DNA of 64,000 bases, taken from NCBI GenBank assembly GCA_903833215.1, contig CAILEM010000077.1:62001-126000 (forward strand). Reading direction: 5' to 3'. The stretch comes from an uncultured Armatimonadota bacterium (GTDB lineage Bacteria > Armatimonadota > Fimbriimonadia > Fimbriimonadales > Fimbriimonadaceae). Shown here one piece after another: positions 1 through 8,416 of this stretch (positions are counted from its first letter, which is position 1; the number at the start of each line of letters is the position of its first letter). Both the position numbers and the translations under genes were made by a program. The notes beneath the pieces were generated by a model that was given only the letters and a program-made list of their open reading frames with translations, ran no database searches and was not told where the DNA came from.

Positions 1-1958
1 TCTGTATTCCAACCGTCCGACGTTCGGTAAACAGTCATGCTTTCCGAAGTCGTGTATTGGATGAGCGGCGACGTCTGGTTGATGGCGCTGCCTCCTCCGT
101 CTCCACCACCCACGTTTAGCCAGTTCGAAAGGTCACCGGTCGATAGGGGCGAAGCATTGTCTTGAGTGCCACCGAGAATGTAATCGGGATTCGTCGGGTG
201 CATCGCGATCTTGTAGAACATCGAAACGCCAAGGTTCTTGTTCAGCGGGGTTACCACATACTTGTTAAGCCCGGGATCGTACGCAAGGCCGTACACACCG
301 CCATCGTTACTGAAGATCGCTTTGTTCGGGTCCGTGGGGCAAATCGCCAGACCGTGCTGATCGTTGTGCGAAATGGCACCAAATGAAGAATAAGTGGGAC
401 CGCCAATCGTCGTCCAACTTACGCCACCGTTCAGGGAGTAAGTGATGTCGATCTCGCCGAGAAATAGCACGTCAGCGCTGTTACCGTTGGTCACACGCGT
501 TCCGCATTCAAGGTGGTAGTCATAGAAGCTCTGTGAAAAGTTGTAGTTTCCAGATCCACCCGGCAAATTTGAACTCTGACTGGTCCAACTCGCGCCTTGA
601 TTGGTGCTCGTATAGAACGCCTGAGACTCGGATTGAAGAGCGTAGACGTTGTTCGGGTTCGTGGGTGAGGTCGTCAGGCAGAAGGCGTACTGGAACGTTC
701 CATCTGGCTTAACCGGGCTCGCCAATACTTGCCATGTCGCACCGTGATCGTCTGATTTATAAAGGCGAGACGTTGCTCCAGCATTCCTGGCATAACCAGA
801 GGCAACGGAGTAGAACCTGACGTTTCCGTTGGAACTCGCACTTGAGACGATCGATGGCCACTCGCAGTCATTTCCACCAGTGGTCAACTTGGTCCACGTC
901 TGGCCACCATCCGTTGACCGATACATGTGACCGTAATTATTGATGTCGCCGGTTCCCGCCATGATTGTCTGGGGGTTGGTTGGATCGATCAGCAGGCTAT
1001 CAACACCGACATTTCCCATTGCCGTGCGGCCGATTTCTGTCCATGTCGCCCCACCGTCGGAAGACTTCATGATTCCGTTACTGCCCGCGAGGAATCCGTG
1101 GTAGTCGCCGAGTCCGACATAAATCGTCGAGGGACTTGATGGATCGATGGCAATGCAGTTGACGCCGAGTTCTGACCATGAACTGGAAAGCCAGTTCCAA
1201 GTAGCTCCGCTGTCGGTGCTCTTCCACAATCCGCCCTGGGCAGCACCTGCATAAAGAATTTGTGAGTTGATCGGATCGAAAGCGACAGCGTTCACGCGTC
1301 CGTTCACTGGGCTAATACCGTAATACTGCGCGTAAGGAACCCGAAGATTTGTCGGCCCTACGTATTGCCAATTCTGGCTTTCGAGGGGCACGAAGCCGTT
1401 ACGCGAACCACCAAAAGCAGTCGGACGCATTTTCGCCGACTGGGCTTTCGCCCGTGAAAAAGCGGCCCAATCGACTCGATCATTAGGGAATGCTCGTTGA
1501 CCGACGAAGTAACGATAGGCCCTCAGATAGTCGGCCTCATCCTTCTTGTGCTTGGGTTTTGCTCCCCCGTTTTCGCGCCGTTCTTCTTTTTCTTCTTCCG
1601 TCAGATGCGCAATCTTCCGATCTAGCGATCTCACTGAACTCAGGTCGACCGGCTCTTCGCGCGGTTCAAGCGGGTGAATGCCAGGAGTGGCGGCTAAGCG
1701 CCGCTTAGCTTTGTCATCTTCGATTCCGGGATTAAGTTGGATCAAATAGACAGACGTACCTGGACGACGCGATTCAATCGAGCCGATGGGCCGGACTGCT
1801 TTCGCCAAGCGCTCAACGGATACAGTGCTGTCGAGGCGCACATAAACTTCTTCTCCAGCTCGAGGTTGAGCGGAATGAGATCCAGAAAAAATGGCGAGAG
1901 CGGAAAGGAGAATCGTCAATATTGCACCCGTACACGTTGCTGAACCAGGCGAAAACAC
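1..1958 (-). CDS. Secreted sortilin/BNR-type beta-propeller protein (C-terminus beyond window edge)
   Basis: The minus-strand frame is open from a GTG at 1958 to the window edge, so about 652 N-terminal residues are visible. The N-terminus has a hydrophobic secretion signal (LTILLSALAIFSG) and then a charged KEERRENGGAKPKHKK stretch. From about residue 200 on there are repeated blades of the type 'GxxxGGLWKSTDSGATW', 'GIMKSSDGGATW', 'MYRSTDGGQTW' and 'RLYKSDDHGATW'. These are Asp-box (BNR) motifs alternating with 'AIDPSSPSTIYVG'-like strands, as in sortilin/Vps10-fold propellers. It probably acts outside the cytoplasm; a substrate cannot be read from the sequence. An in-frame stop lies just upstream of the GTG; a TTG 13 codons further in is an alternative start. 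The same fold recurs at 27712-30825. Confidence 0.8.
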   Translation of the reverse strand, partial: MFSPGSATCTGAILTILLSALAIFSGSHSAQPRAGEEVYVRLDSTVSVERLAKAVRPIGSIESRRPGTSVYLIQLNPGIEDDKAKRRLAATPGIHPLEPREEPVDLSSVRSLDRKIAHLTEEEKEERRENGGAKPKHKKDEADYLRAYRYFVGQRAFPNDRVDWAAFSRAKAQSAKMRPTAFGGSRNGFVPLESQNWQYVGPTNLRVPYAQYYGISPVNGRVNAVAFDPINSQILYAGAAQGGLWKSTDSGATWNWLSSSWSELGVNCIAIDPSSPSTIYVGLGDYHGFLAGSNGIMKSSDGGATWTEIGRTAMGNVGVDSLLIDPTNPQTIMAGTGDINNYGHMYRSTDGGQTWTKLTTGGNDCEWPSIVSSASSNGNVRFYSVASGYARNAGATSRLYKSDDHGATWQVLASPVKPDGTFQYAFCLTTSPTNPNNVYALQSESQAFYTSTNQGASWTSQSSNLPGGSGNYNFSQSFYDYHLECGTRVTNGNSADVLFLGEIDITYSLNGGVSWTTIGGPTYSSFGAISHNDQHGLAICPTDPNKAIFSNDGGVYGLAYDPGLNKYVVTPLNKNLGVSMFYKIAMHPTNPDYILGGTQDNASPLSTGDLSNWLNVGGGDGGGSAINQTSPLIQYTTSESMTVYRTSDGWNT

Positions 1959-2003
1959 GTCACCTAGTTCGAAAGATTATAGCGGCAAGTGATTACCGAA
2001 GCT

Positions 2004-3113
2004 TTAGGAACCCCAGAGAGAGTCCACATCTATTCGGACGTCGATCTTGGTCCCGCTGGCATCAACCAGGGTAATTCCCTCAGAATTTCTAAAGATATCC
2101 GCCACAGGTCCCAAAAATCCGTCGGCAGCCGCCACTCCCATGATGGTGTTCACGACCAAAGGTCGCTGGGGATCGAGGTCTACGTAGGTGCGAAATCCCT
2201 CGGTACGTGCATCGCTTTCGGCGACTGAGCCAGCGAGCCCCCAATGGAAAGATGATGTGACCTCTTCGAGCCCCAAGACGCCTCGATGGCGACTGCTCCA
2301 CGGAGCGTAATGTCGTCCTCCGTTGGAGTGCCACATAACGGTGCCTGTCAACACCCGCGGATCCTTAAGCGAAAACCAAATATATCGCTCGTCTGCGAAG
2401 TGCACAGCCGTCCATCCAAGTAACGATTCGGGATTCGCATAGACCATAACCAAGTCTTCGAAGCCTTCCCTTGCCGGATAGGAGGTCAGGTCGGCCAGCG
2501 TGCCGTCATTGGATGGAACCTCAGAGAGGCTCGTAAACCTTGCACCGGGTTTCAGGGAGCTATATCCCCCCAAAATCGGGTCCTCAAACTGCCCTGGGAA
2601 CACCTGGCCAAACGCAAAAGGAGCCACGGAAACATAGCCTTTGGTTTTGAACTTCAGCATCGCATGATGGCCGAAGCACATTGGGCCTTCAGCCTCGCTA
2701 ACGATGTGCCGCTGATAAATTGCGGCTTGGCCCGGAACTGTCCAAACTTGCTTCTCCACATGGGCCGGCCGGATTTTGGTGTCCAGAGACATTTTGATGC
2801 CTGTTTGGGTGGTCTCCTCAACCGTCCAGTCTTCGTTGGCCGTCTCGCCGTGAATCGGGTGTTGCTCGGTTCCAAACGGGGCGTCGTTTCCCCCGAATGG
2901 CATACAGAAGAAATCTCCCCGCAGGACCTTCAGGATCGCGGGAATCTGTGGATCTTCCTCCGCCCAAGGTGCCACTGAGAATGGCTCGACGGTGCCGGTT
3001 GGTAACTCGAACTTGATGGGGGCGACATGACCTCCCGTTTGAGTAATCCATGCCTCGACCTTGTCGGTCCCGATTCGATACGATTGTTGGCCAAGCACAC
3101 TTGTGGGTTGCAT
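2004..3113 (-). CDS. Galactose-mutarotase-like fold protein, function unknown
   Basis: A 369-residue protein without a signal peptide. 'HPIHGETANEDW' near residue 85, 'CFGHHAMLKF' near 150 and 'GVLGLEEVTSSFHWGL' near 290 resemble the two His and the Glu that aldose 1-epimerase-fold proteins use to open sugar rings, but overall similarity to GalM is low. The length suits a single mutarotase domain. It is transcribed away from the cis-prenyltransferase gene that follows, with about 140 bp between them. I infer a carbohydrate-binding or epimerase-like role; an uncharacterised conserved protein with the same fold is equally possible. Confidence 0.5.
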   Translation of the reverse strand: MQPTSVLGQQSYRIGTDKVEAWITQTGGHVAPIKFELPTGTVEPFSVAPWAEEDPQIPAILKVLRGDFFCMPFGGNDAPFGTEQHPIHGETANEDWTVEETTQTGIKMSLDTKIRPAHVEKQVWTVPGQAAIYQRHIVSEAEGPMCFGHHAMLKFKTKGYVSVAPFAFGQVFPGQFEDPILGGYSSLKPGARFTSLSEVPSNDGTLADLTSYPAREGFEDLVMVYANPESLLGWTAVHFADERYIWFSLKDPRVLTGTVMWHSNGGRHYAPWSSRHRGVLGLEEVTSSFHWGLAGSVAESDARTEGFRTYVDLDPQRPLVVNTIMGVAAADGFLGPVADIFRNSEGITLVDASGTKIDVRIDVDSLWGS

Positions 3114-3253
3114 CTCATCCCATTTTCGCCTTATTTCACAGGAAGTTGGACTATCCCAGGCCCAAGATCAGTCTGATTTTGTGTTCGCGCGTGGAATAAT
3201 TGTGAGTCCGTCTGGGACCTTCCATTCCTTCCTCGCCAGACAGGCCACTCTCA

Positions 3254-3922
3254 ATGCTCGAAAGAGAAAAGATTTCACGAATACCTCGCCACGTCGGCAT
3301 CATCCCCGATGGGAACCGTCGTTGGGCAAAAGCGCGCGACATGCATCCAGTGTTGGGCTATGCCGCTGGCATGGAGCGAGGTTTGGAAATGCTCGACGAG
3401 TGTCTTGGAATTGGTATTGAGGAGGTCAGCGTCTATGGGTTTACGATGGACAACAACAAACGTCCTCGGGACCAACGAATTGCTTTTGGAGAGGCATGTG
3501 TCCAGTTCATAGAGCTGGCGATGCAGCGAAACATTGCCCTCAAGGTCATCGGTGACCACACATCCGCGATGTTCCCAACGATTCTTAAGCCCTTTGCGGT
3601 TGACCGGCAAGGGCAAGGGGCGCTGAAGGTAAATATGTTGGTGAATTACGGCTGGAACTGGGACCTCCAGACCGCCGTAGAAGCAAAAGCCAGACAAGGT
3701 GAGAATCGAGGATTTCAGGAACTATTAGCCTCCGCGGACGTTTCTCGCATCGACCTTTTGGTTCGATGGGGAGGCATGCGCCGCTTGAGCGGCTTCCTGC
3801 CCGTCCAAAGCGTCTATAGCGACTTCTATGTCGTTGACCAATATTGGCCCGATTATGAGCACGAGCAGTTTTACGAGGCGTTGCGATGGTATGCGCATCA
3901 AGATGTCACGCTGGGGGGATAA
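3254..3922 (+). CDS. Divergent cis-prenyltransferase (UppS-like)
   Basis: A 222-residue cis-prenyl diphosphate synthase fold. The first motif reads HVGIIPDGNRRWA, keeping the Asp (D19) that binds the allylic diphosphate's metal. 'YGFTMDNNKRP' matches the usual YAFSxENWxRP. The C-terminal motif is altered: RTGGExR has become RWGGMRR (R171 and R177 kept, Glu to Met at 175), and the Glu of AYxE is Asp190. WPDY and the C-terminal GG are intact. Family members make undecaprenyl or shorter polyprenyl diphosphates from IPP for cell-wall carriers. The changes suggest a different chain length or partner, or a second copy beside a canonical uppS elsewhere. The next gene, 66 bp downstream, is a fatty-acyl desaturase-like protein. 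Confidence 0.8.
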   Translation: MLEREKISRIPRHVGIIPDGNRRWAKARDMHPVLGYAAGMERGLEMLDECLGIGIEEVSVYGFTMDNNKRPRDQRIAFGEACVQFIELAMQRNIALKVIGDHTSAMFPTILKPFAVDRQGQGALKVNMLVNYGWNWDLQTAVEAKARQGENRGFQELLASADVSRIDLLVRWGGMRRLSGFLPVQSVYSDFYVVDQYWPDYEHEQFYEALRWYAHQDVTLGG

Positions 3923-3988
3923 ACCCAGTAAAGAGATACACTAGCCCACGCGCCAATTTGCGTGTCGGTTTAAGAAAGGGAGTACGGT

Positions 3989-5053
3989 TTGAGTTCATTC
4001 GATCCAGATATCATCCGCGAGATAGACGAGCAGCGCCCCAAGATTCCGGTTGGGATGCTGAGTCGCGATGAAAAAGACCGCCTGATTGAGCGCGGCTTTT
4101 TGGGCCTCTATCGGTGGTACGTTGCCAAGTCGCAGGTTCAACGCAACTGGAATCCTGACAAGGATTTCGACTGGCGAAACTTCCGCAAAGACCATAACCC
4201 CGAGGTCAACACAATTTTAGAAGGGTTCTTCGCCGTCGAGCAGTTCGTTCCCGACTATGTCACGAAGCTTCTGCTGGTCATCCGCAAGAGCCACGGTCGC
4301 AGCCACTTCCATATCCGATGGGGTTCGGAAGAAGAAAAGCACGCCGACCTTTGGTACAACACCGTGCTGTTCTCACAGTACCGCTCACCCGAATGGTTGA
4401 AGGAGTACATGGGGCAGCTTCGAGGTCAAGAGTGGAATTTGCCGTGGGACGATCCCATGCACATGATCTTTTACACCGTGTTCCAGGAGCGCGCGACCCA
4501 GGTTAATTACCTCAACACCGCCATTATCGCCCGTGGTAAGAGTGAGAATCCGCTATATGCCAACTCGGCCGACCCGGTCCTAGAGATGGCAGCAAAGAAG
4601 ATCGCCGCTGACGAAGCCGCGCATTACAACTTCTTCTTAGAGGGTGCCCGACTGTACACGTATTACTACCCAGCCGAATCCTTGCAGGCAATGGCAGATG
4701 TTATTAACCACTTCGCAATGCCGGCTGGCAACCTGATTCCGAACTACGACCACTTCGCCGAGGTCGTGTATAGGGCCGGAGTCTATGGCCCACGTGAGCA
4801 TGCTCGCGATGTTGTCCAGGCTGCCCTCAATAACCTCGGTGTTTCTGGTCGAAAGGCTTTGGAGGCGGGCATACGAAAATCAAGATTGGTGCCCGACGAA
4901 AACGGAAACCTTCGAGAGACAGCGATCTTCGACGGCCTCGATTTCGTGACCGTGCAGGAAAAGGTCAAGCGAATCTACAAGCTCATCGAAAACCACGAGC
5001 AAGAAGTCGGTTTCTCCGACATCGACCCGACCGTGTTTGTGCCGAACTACTGA
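3989..5053 (+). CDS. Acyl-ACP-desaturase-like di-iron protein
   Basis: A 354-residue soluble helical protein with the di-iron ligand pattern of the plant stearoyl-ACP desaturase family: E84 (AVEQF), E115 and H118 (EEEKHAD), E167 (QERATQ), and E209 and H212 (DEAAH). Enzymes of this family insert a cis double bond into acyl chains carried by ACP, with ferredoxin and O2. The start is TTG at 3989, supported by the purine-rich AGAAAGGGAG at 3973-3982; no better start lies nearby. It follows the cis-prenyltransferase in the same direction, so the two may share a transcript. The actual substrate is inferred and unproven. Confidence 0.85.
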   Translation: MSSFDPDIIREIDEQRPKIPVGMLSRDEKDRLIERGFLGLYRWYVAKSQVQRNWNPDKDFDWRNFRKDHNPEVNTILEGFFAVEQFVPDYVTKLLLVIRKSHGRSHFHIRWGSEEEKHADLWYNTVLFSQYRSPEWLKEYMGQLRGQEWNLPWDDPMHMIFYTVFQERATQVNYLNTAIIARGKSENPLYANSADPVLEMAAKKIAADEAAHYNFFLEGARLYTYYYPAESLQAMADVINHFAMPAGNLIPNYDHFAEVVYRAGVYGPREHARDVVQAALNNLGVSGRKALEAGIRKSRLVPDENGNLRETAIFDGLDFVTVQEKVKRIYKLIENHEQEVGFSDIDPTVFVPNY

Positions 5054-5075
5054 GGGATTCATTCCTCAGTAGTTT
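5045..5075 (+). terminator. Hairpin terminator overlapping the desaturase stop codon
   Basis: AACTACTGAGG (5045-5055) pairs perfectly with CCTCAGTAGTT (5064-5074) around an 8-nt loop. The TGA stop codon lies within the left arm. The T tract is short (TTT), so termination strength is uncertain, but the 11-bp stem is well formed. Confidence 0.6.
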
Positions 5076-5102
5076 CCGCGATCAGTTAACCTAGGATCTC
5101 AA

Positions 5103-5348
5103 ATGCCACAACATTGCTTAGTGGACTCTAAGATGACCAACGTCGAGCAAATCAAAAATCCCTCAGGGTTCTTCGACCCGAGTGTGGACCTCAACGTGGA
5201 CGGCGTGGACCTCAACCAACTACGCAGAAATTTGGCACGTTCGCTCGAAGAGCGAATCGAAAGGAATCGGCAAGCTGCGATAAAGATTCTAGAATGTAAA
5301 CGTGCCTTCGAATCCTCCCGCGTTCGAAATTCTGATCAAGGCGTTTAA
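5103..5348 (+). CDS. Small helical partner of a nucleotidyltransferase-like protein
   Basis: 81 codons from ATG 5103 (71 from the alternative ATG 5133). The peptide has a DLNQLRRNLARSLEERIERNRQAAIKIL-type amphipathic helix, broken here as LRRNLARSLEERIERN then RQAAIKIL. Short proteins with a 'leucine-rich R/N-L-x-x-S-x-E-E-R' helix are often encoded directly before nucleotidyltransferase-fold genes in accessory modules. Its last 47 bp overlap the start of the next gene, suggesting translational coupling. AGGATCTCAA before 5103 could serve as a ribosome-binding site. Function unknown; an antitoxin-like or adaptor role is an inference from context only. Confidence 0.6.
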   Translation: MPQHCLVDSKMTNVEQIKNPSGFFDPSVDLNVDGVDLNQLRRNLARSLEERIERNRQAAIKILECKRAFESSRVRNSDQGV

Positions 5349-5790
5349 CACTCACGGCGTGTCATTCGTCGTCGTGGGCGGGATGGCGATGGTTCTCCAT
5401 GGGAGCAACTACTCAACGGTTGACTCGGATTTTGCAGTTGCCACTGACCCTGAATCGAATCAACGAATCATTCACGCATTAGCCCCGCTAAACCCTCGTC
5501 CGAGTCATTGGCCCGCTGGAAACCAATTCGTGTGGGACTTGACAAGCATTTATGGAGATGTGGTTAGCCTTGCCACTGATGCAGGCGATGTCGACCTCCT
5601 TCGGACTGTTCCCGGGGTGGACTCTTTTGAAGGTCTCCTGAAGAGGTCTGTAGAGCGAAGCGTATTTGGTGAGGTTGTCCGAGTAGCCGCAATTCAAGAT
5701 TTGATTTCCATGAAAACAGCAGCAAACCGCCCAAAAGATCGAAATCACCTGATTGAGCTAAAGGCCTTGGCGGACGTATCCCAAGATTAA
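5302..5790 (+). CDS. Nucleotidyltransferase-fold protein (MNT/AbiEii-like)
   Basis: 162 residues from a GTG start. The N-terminus shows the nucleotidyltransferase signature 'VVVGGMAMVLHG' then 'STVDSDFAV': the GG of the fold and the D-x-D metal-binding pair. 'DVDLLRTVPG' probably carries the third acidic residue, and 'RVAAIQDLISMKTAANRPKD' is a typical C-terminal helix. Such stand-alone domains occur in toxin-antitoxin and abortive-infection modules and as uncharacterised NTases. The 47-bp overlap with the preceding small gene argues for a two-gene unit. No HEPN partner is visible nearby. The substrate is not deducible. Confidence 0.75.
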   Translation: MPSNPPAFEILIKAFNTHGVSFVVVGGMAMVLHGSNYSTVDSDFAVATDPESNQRIIHALAPLNPRPSHWPAGNQFVWDLTSIYGDVVSLATDAGDVDLLRTVPGVDSFEGLLKRSVERSVFGEVVRVAAIQDLISMKTAANRPKDRNHLIELKALADVSQD

Positions 5791-5796
5791 CGAACT

Positions 5797-5873
5797 AGAG
5801 TCGCAGAGTTTTGGGTCAAGGTCTCAAATCCCCTTTTGCGCCCCACTGCGTCCTCTGCGCCAGAGTTCCCGTT
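5797..5873. repeat. Degenerate palindromic intergenic repeat (GCAGAG...CTCTGC)
   Basis: AGAGTCGCAGAG at the left and CTCTGCGCCAGAG at the right form an imperfect inverted repeat enclosing TTTTGCGCCCCACTGCG. It resembles in style the larger inverted repeat at 54902-55025 (GCAAAG/CTTTGC words around a 'cgtcc' core). It is probably a member of a family of non-coding genomic repeats. Confidence 0.45.
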
Positions 5874-6290
5874 CTGGAATTTGGCGCGCATGGAGCCGAT
5901 GGAGGGCATTAATCCCGCCCGGCTCCCGAGGGATCGAACGTCCAAGCCCCTGAAAATTAGCGGAAGACCGGACTGCCCAAGACCGACAACTTTCGATGCC
6001 ACGGGAGCATTGGGCTATCGATGCCCTCCACCGCGTCCGAGCGGGCGGAGGGTCGGGAGGGGGTGAATCCGGTTCGAAATGCGCGTCGCGACGCAGTCGT
6101 GACACCAAAAAATCCGGTAACGACCGCAGTTTCCAGAGATCAGGAGTCCCGGCTCCGCCGTGACGCGTTGGATGGCTTAATCCTCGCCCGACCCTCTCCT
6201 TTGGAAAAAGCAGAGGGCATCAGCGGCGTCCGGTTCCTGTGGGATCGAAGGGCAAAGTCAATGGTAGGTCGCAGAAGACGCGACAGTACA
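5874..6290. repeat. Repeat-filled intergenic stretch with three related units
   Basis: I see no convincing gene in the gap 5791-6399. Three degenerate copies of a unit 'gGAGGGCATyaa..CCGGyTCCyGnGGGATCGAA' occur: copy A near 5902-5942 (plus), copy B near 5993-6050 (inverted), and copy C near 6210-6256 (plus). B and C also share a CCCGACCCTC..GAGGGCATC core. Short frames across this DNA have no start signals or coding character. Confidence 0.5.
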
Positions 6291-6388
6291 AGGCCCAAAA
6301 GGCAAAGTATGACTCGCCATTTCGCATTTTGTTACCAATGGCGAAGGATGTTAGCTAAACAGTACAGGTCCCGCCAACTGCTGGATAA

Positions 6389-6394
6389 GATAAT
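6389..6394 (+). promoter_or_regulatory. Possible -10 element abutting the DinB-like gene
   Basis: GATAAT at 6389-6394 lies 5 nt before the ATG at 6400, which would give a leaderless or nearly leaderless mRNA. No good -35 or Shine-Dalgarno sequence is visible. Confidence 0.35.
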
Positions 6395-6399
6395 CCCCA

Positions 6400-6918
6400 A
6401 TGAACCCAGATGATTTTGCTTGCTTGGCAAGAACTCCAGTCGTACTGCGAGAGATCTTGATCGACCGCTCCGATGAATGGTTGGACGCGCGCCATGGAAC
6501 GGATGTTTTCAGCCCCCGTGAGACCCTTGGTCACCTTATCCAAGGCGAGCGGGAACTCTGGATTCCCAGAATCAAGCTGATCCTCGAAGCTGAACAGACA
6601 AAGACATTCGGGCCATTCGATATCACGAGTGGTGACGAGATAAGCCACACGCTGAGCGTGGAGATCTTGGTCCAGACATTTGCCGATCTGCGCCAAGCAA
6701 GCCTTGATGAACTGCAAAAGCTGACAATCACACCCGAAGGTCTCGCCAAGACGGGGATCCATCCGAAATTCGGAGAAGTCACACTAGACCAGCTACTAGC
6801 GACTTGGGTCGCTCACGATCTCTACCATCTAGGCCAAATCTTCAAGTCGTTCTCCGCACCTCTCCAACCCCGAATCGGCCCCTGGCAAGAGTTCTTGAAC
6901 CTTCCCCATTTCAACTAG
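6400..6918 (+). CDS. DinB-like four-helix metal-binding protein
   Basis: 172 residues with the DinB/YfiT superfamily layout: a first helix with a conserved His in 'ETLGHLIQGERELW' (about residue 45), and a late helix 'WVAHDLYHLGQIFKSF' (about 145-155) that supplies two more His ligands. Members bind a divalent metal, and several are thiol-dependent S-transferases; many have no known substrate. The length is normal for the family. It is flanked by the repeat-rich gap upstream and a small protein gene downstream on the same strand. Confidence 0.75.
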   Translation: MNPDDFACLARTPVVLREILIDRSDEWLDARHGTDVFSPRETLGHLIQGERELWIPRIKLILEAEQTKTFGPFDITSGDEISHTLSVEILVQTFADLRQASLDELQKLTITPEGLAKTGIHPKFGEVTLDQLLATWVAHDLYHLGQIFKSFSAPLQPRIGPWQEFLNLPHFN

Positions 6919-6954
6919 TTGCAGCCATATCAAACAGCCCGAGGTTAAGCGCCG

Positions 6955-6960
6955 TATAAT
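6955..6960 (+). promoter_or_regulatory. Consensus -10 box (TATAAT)
   Basis: TATAAT at 6955-6960 is a perfect -10 hexamer 29 nt before the ATG of the 68-residue gene at 6990. No clear -35 lies at 16-18 bp spacing, so this is a candidate only. Confidence 0.4.
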
Positions 6961-6989
6961 CTTTATGGACCAGACGGTTGCCTGAGTAG

Positions 6990-7196
6990 ATGAAACCATC
7001 CATTAGTCACGATAGAGCCGATGAATCCCTTTTGGCCAAGGCCGCTTGGTTCCAATCCCTAAGCGTAACTGAGCGAATGGATGTTTTTGTCGAAATTACA
7101 GATCTCATCATCGGACTAAACCCGTCGATCTTGCACGCAAAAGATGCTCAACCGATACCTGGACGTGTTCGCGTCCTTGAACTCCCCAAAAGTTAG
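6990..7196 (+). CDS. Small conserved-looking protein, function unknown
   Basis: 68 residues; the sequence runs 'DESLLAKAAWFQSLSVTERMDVFVEITDLI', broken here as AKAAWFQSLSVTERM and EITDLI, and ends in 'KDAQPIPGRVRVLELPKS'. From memory this resembles a family of short proteins ('K-A-x-W-F-Q-S-L-x-x-x-E-R-M ... D-A-Q-P-x-x-G-R-V-R-V-L') found in accessory islands, often beside toxin-like genes; here it stands alone. It has an ATG start behind a TATAAT box and converges on the lipoprotein gene. I cannot assign a role. Confidence 0.6.
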   Translation: MKPSISHDRADESLLAKAAWFQSLSVTERMDVFVEITDLIIGLNPSILHAKDAQPIPGRVRVLELPKS

Positions 7197-7226
7197 GTGT
7201 GAGCTGATCCGCGTCCGACAATCGCC

Positions 7227-8300
7227 TTATTTCGCACGATAAACCTGAAAGGCCGTGCCGTTTTTGGGCATCGCGAGTTGGGCGATGAACGACACTGGGT
7301 TGGACTGCAAGCTGTAGATGGACCTGATCGTGGAACCTTTGGGCTTCGGTAGGATCTGATTCAGATCCACCACTTCGTTTGGCTTCGCGACGGCATCCGA
7401 CCACAAAATCGAGTGTGTCTTCAACGTGCCTAAAACGACGTGGTCAGACGTGATGGATGTCGCCGCACTCGAATCGCTTGGACTCGGCAAACCCAGAAGA
7501 ATCGGAGTCGTCGAGCCAGCTGGCCACATTGCGGCGTGACTTGAACTGGCACCCGAAACAGACCCGACAACGGTTCCGTCTGGGGCCATTGCCTTCGGCA
7601 CAGGAACGGGAAAAGTCGCCGTTCCGCTCAAGGGCATGACATCGAGCGCTCCGTTGGCCTGGAACCGGTAGACAACCTGTCCGCTACCCGCCGGCTTCTC
7701 GAAGGAAACGACTCCAGCTCCTGTATCGGCCAGTGCGAGCAAAGTCGGCATTAGCTTCGAGGGTGCCGCCACCTTCACCGGCTTGTTAGACTTCGTATCA
7801 AGAATCGTGACGACTTGGGCTACCGGAGGCCAGAAACTCGTTTGCAGCGTCATCCCAACCTTCGACCCATCGGGACTCACTCCGGATGGCATTCCAAACC
7901 TGGTAGAGCCTTCGCCGTAGGTGTCCATGTCATACATGTACCCTTCCGGCTGCTGGTGCATCGTGACAGCTTGCCCATAACCGTACAGCTTACGTCCCGC
8001 CACGAAGTAAGGAGTGACGAGATGAATGCCCACCACTGAATTTGGAACAATGACGGTGACACCATCTGCGATGACACCGGGACGAGAGCCAAAACTGCCA
8101 CAAAAATAGGTATGGCCGTTGATCCGTTGGGCATTGTTCACTTGCTCGGTGGCATTGAACTTGATCGGAGACCCGACCATAACCATACGTTGAGGCGGGA
8201 CGAACAAAGGCGCAACGCTCCGAGACGCTCCCCCGCATCCGCCGCTAAAGATCATGGCGAGTGCGACACCAAAAGTGGTTGAAATCCTTGCCGTTTGCAT
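7227..8300 (-). CDS. Lipoprotein with HAF-type extracellular beta-propeller repeats
   Basis: From ATG 8300 the protein has 357 residues. It begins with MQTARISTTFGVALAMIFSGGCGG, shown here as a basic start, a hydrophobic core and the lipobox FSGGC, so it should be lipid-anchored after signal peptidase II cleavage. The body carries repeated 'xAMAPDGTVVGSVSG...HAAMWPAGS' and 'ATSITSDHVVLGTLKTHSILWSD' units, the pattern of 'probable extracellular repeat, HAF family' proteins. Upstream in-frame Met codons at 8381 and 8348 would put a long tail before the signal peptide, so 8300 is preferred. Function unknown; surface display is inferred from the lipobox. Confidence 0.75.
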   Translation of the reverse strand: MQTARISTTFGVALAMIFSGGCGGASRSVAPLFVPPQRMVMVGSPIKFNATEQVNNAQRINGHTYFCGSFGSRPGVIADGVTVIVPNSVVGIHLVTPYFVAGRKLYGYGQAVTMHQQPEGYMYDMDTYGEGSTRFGMPSGVSPDGSKVGMTLQTSFWPPVAQVVTILDTKSNKPVKVAAPSKLMPTLLALADTGAGVVSFEKPAGSGQVVYRFQANGALDVMPLSGTATFPVPVPKAMAPDGTVVGSVSGASSSHAAMWPAGSTTPILLGLPSPSDSSAATSITSDHVVLGTLKTHSILWSDAVAKPNEVVDLNQILPKPKGSTIRSIYSLQSNPVSFIAQLAMPKNGTAFQVYRAK

Positions 8301-8416
8301 ACGAGTCCCGGGCGATCTTAGCACTCCATCTGGGTAAATCCTAGTCATCTTTTGGTGTGATAACGCGTGGAGTTGAGGCATTCGATCAGATGAAAGTCGG
8401 GGTCGTGGGCACAGAT

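Noticed and set aside
6050-6120. tRNA-like GGTTCGAAATGC segment
   Set aside because: No acceptor stem or cloverleaf could be drawn around it; it belongs to the repeat units.
6021-6413. 130-codon open frame in the repeat-rich gap
   Set aside because: Arg/Ser-rich translation of repeat DNA, no ribosome-binding site, no motifs.
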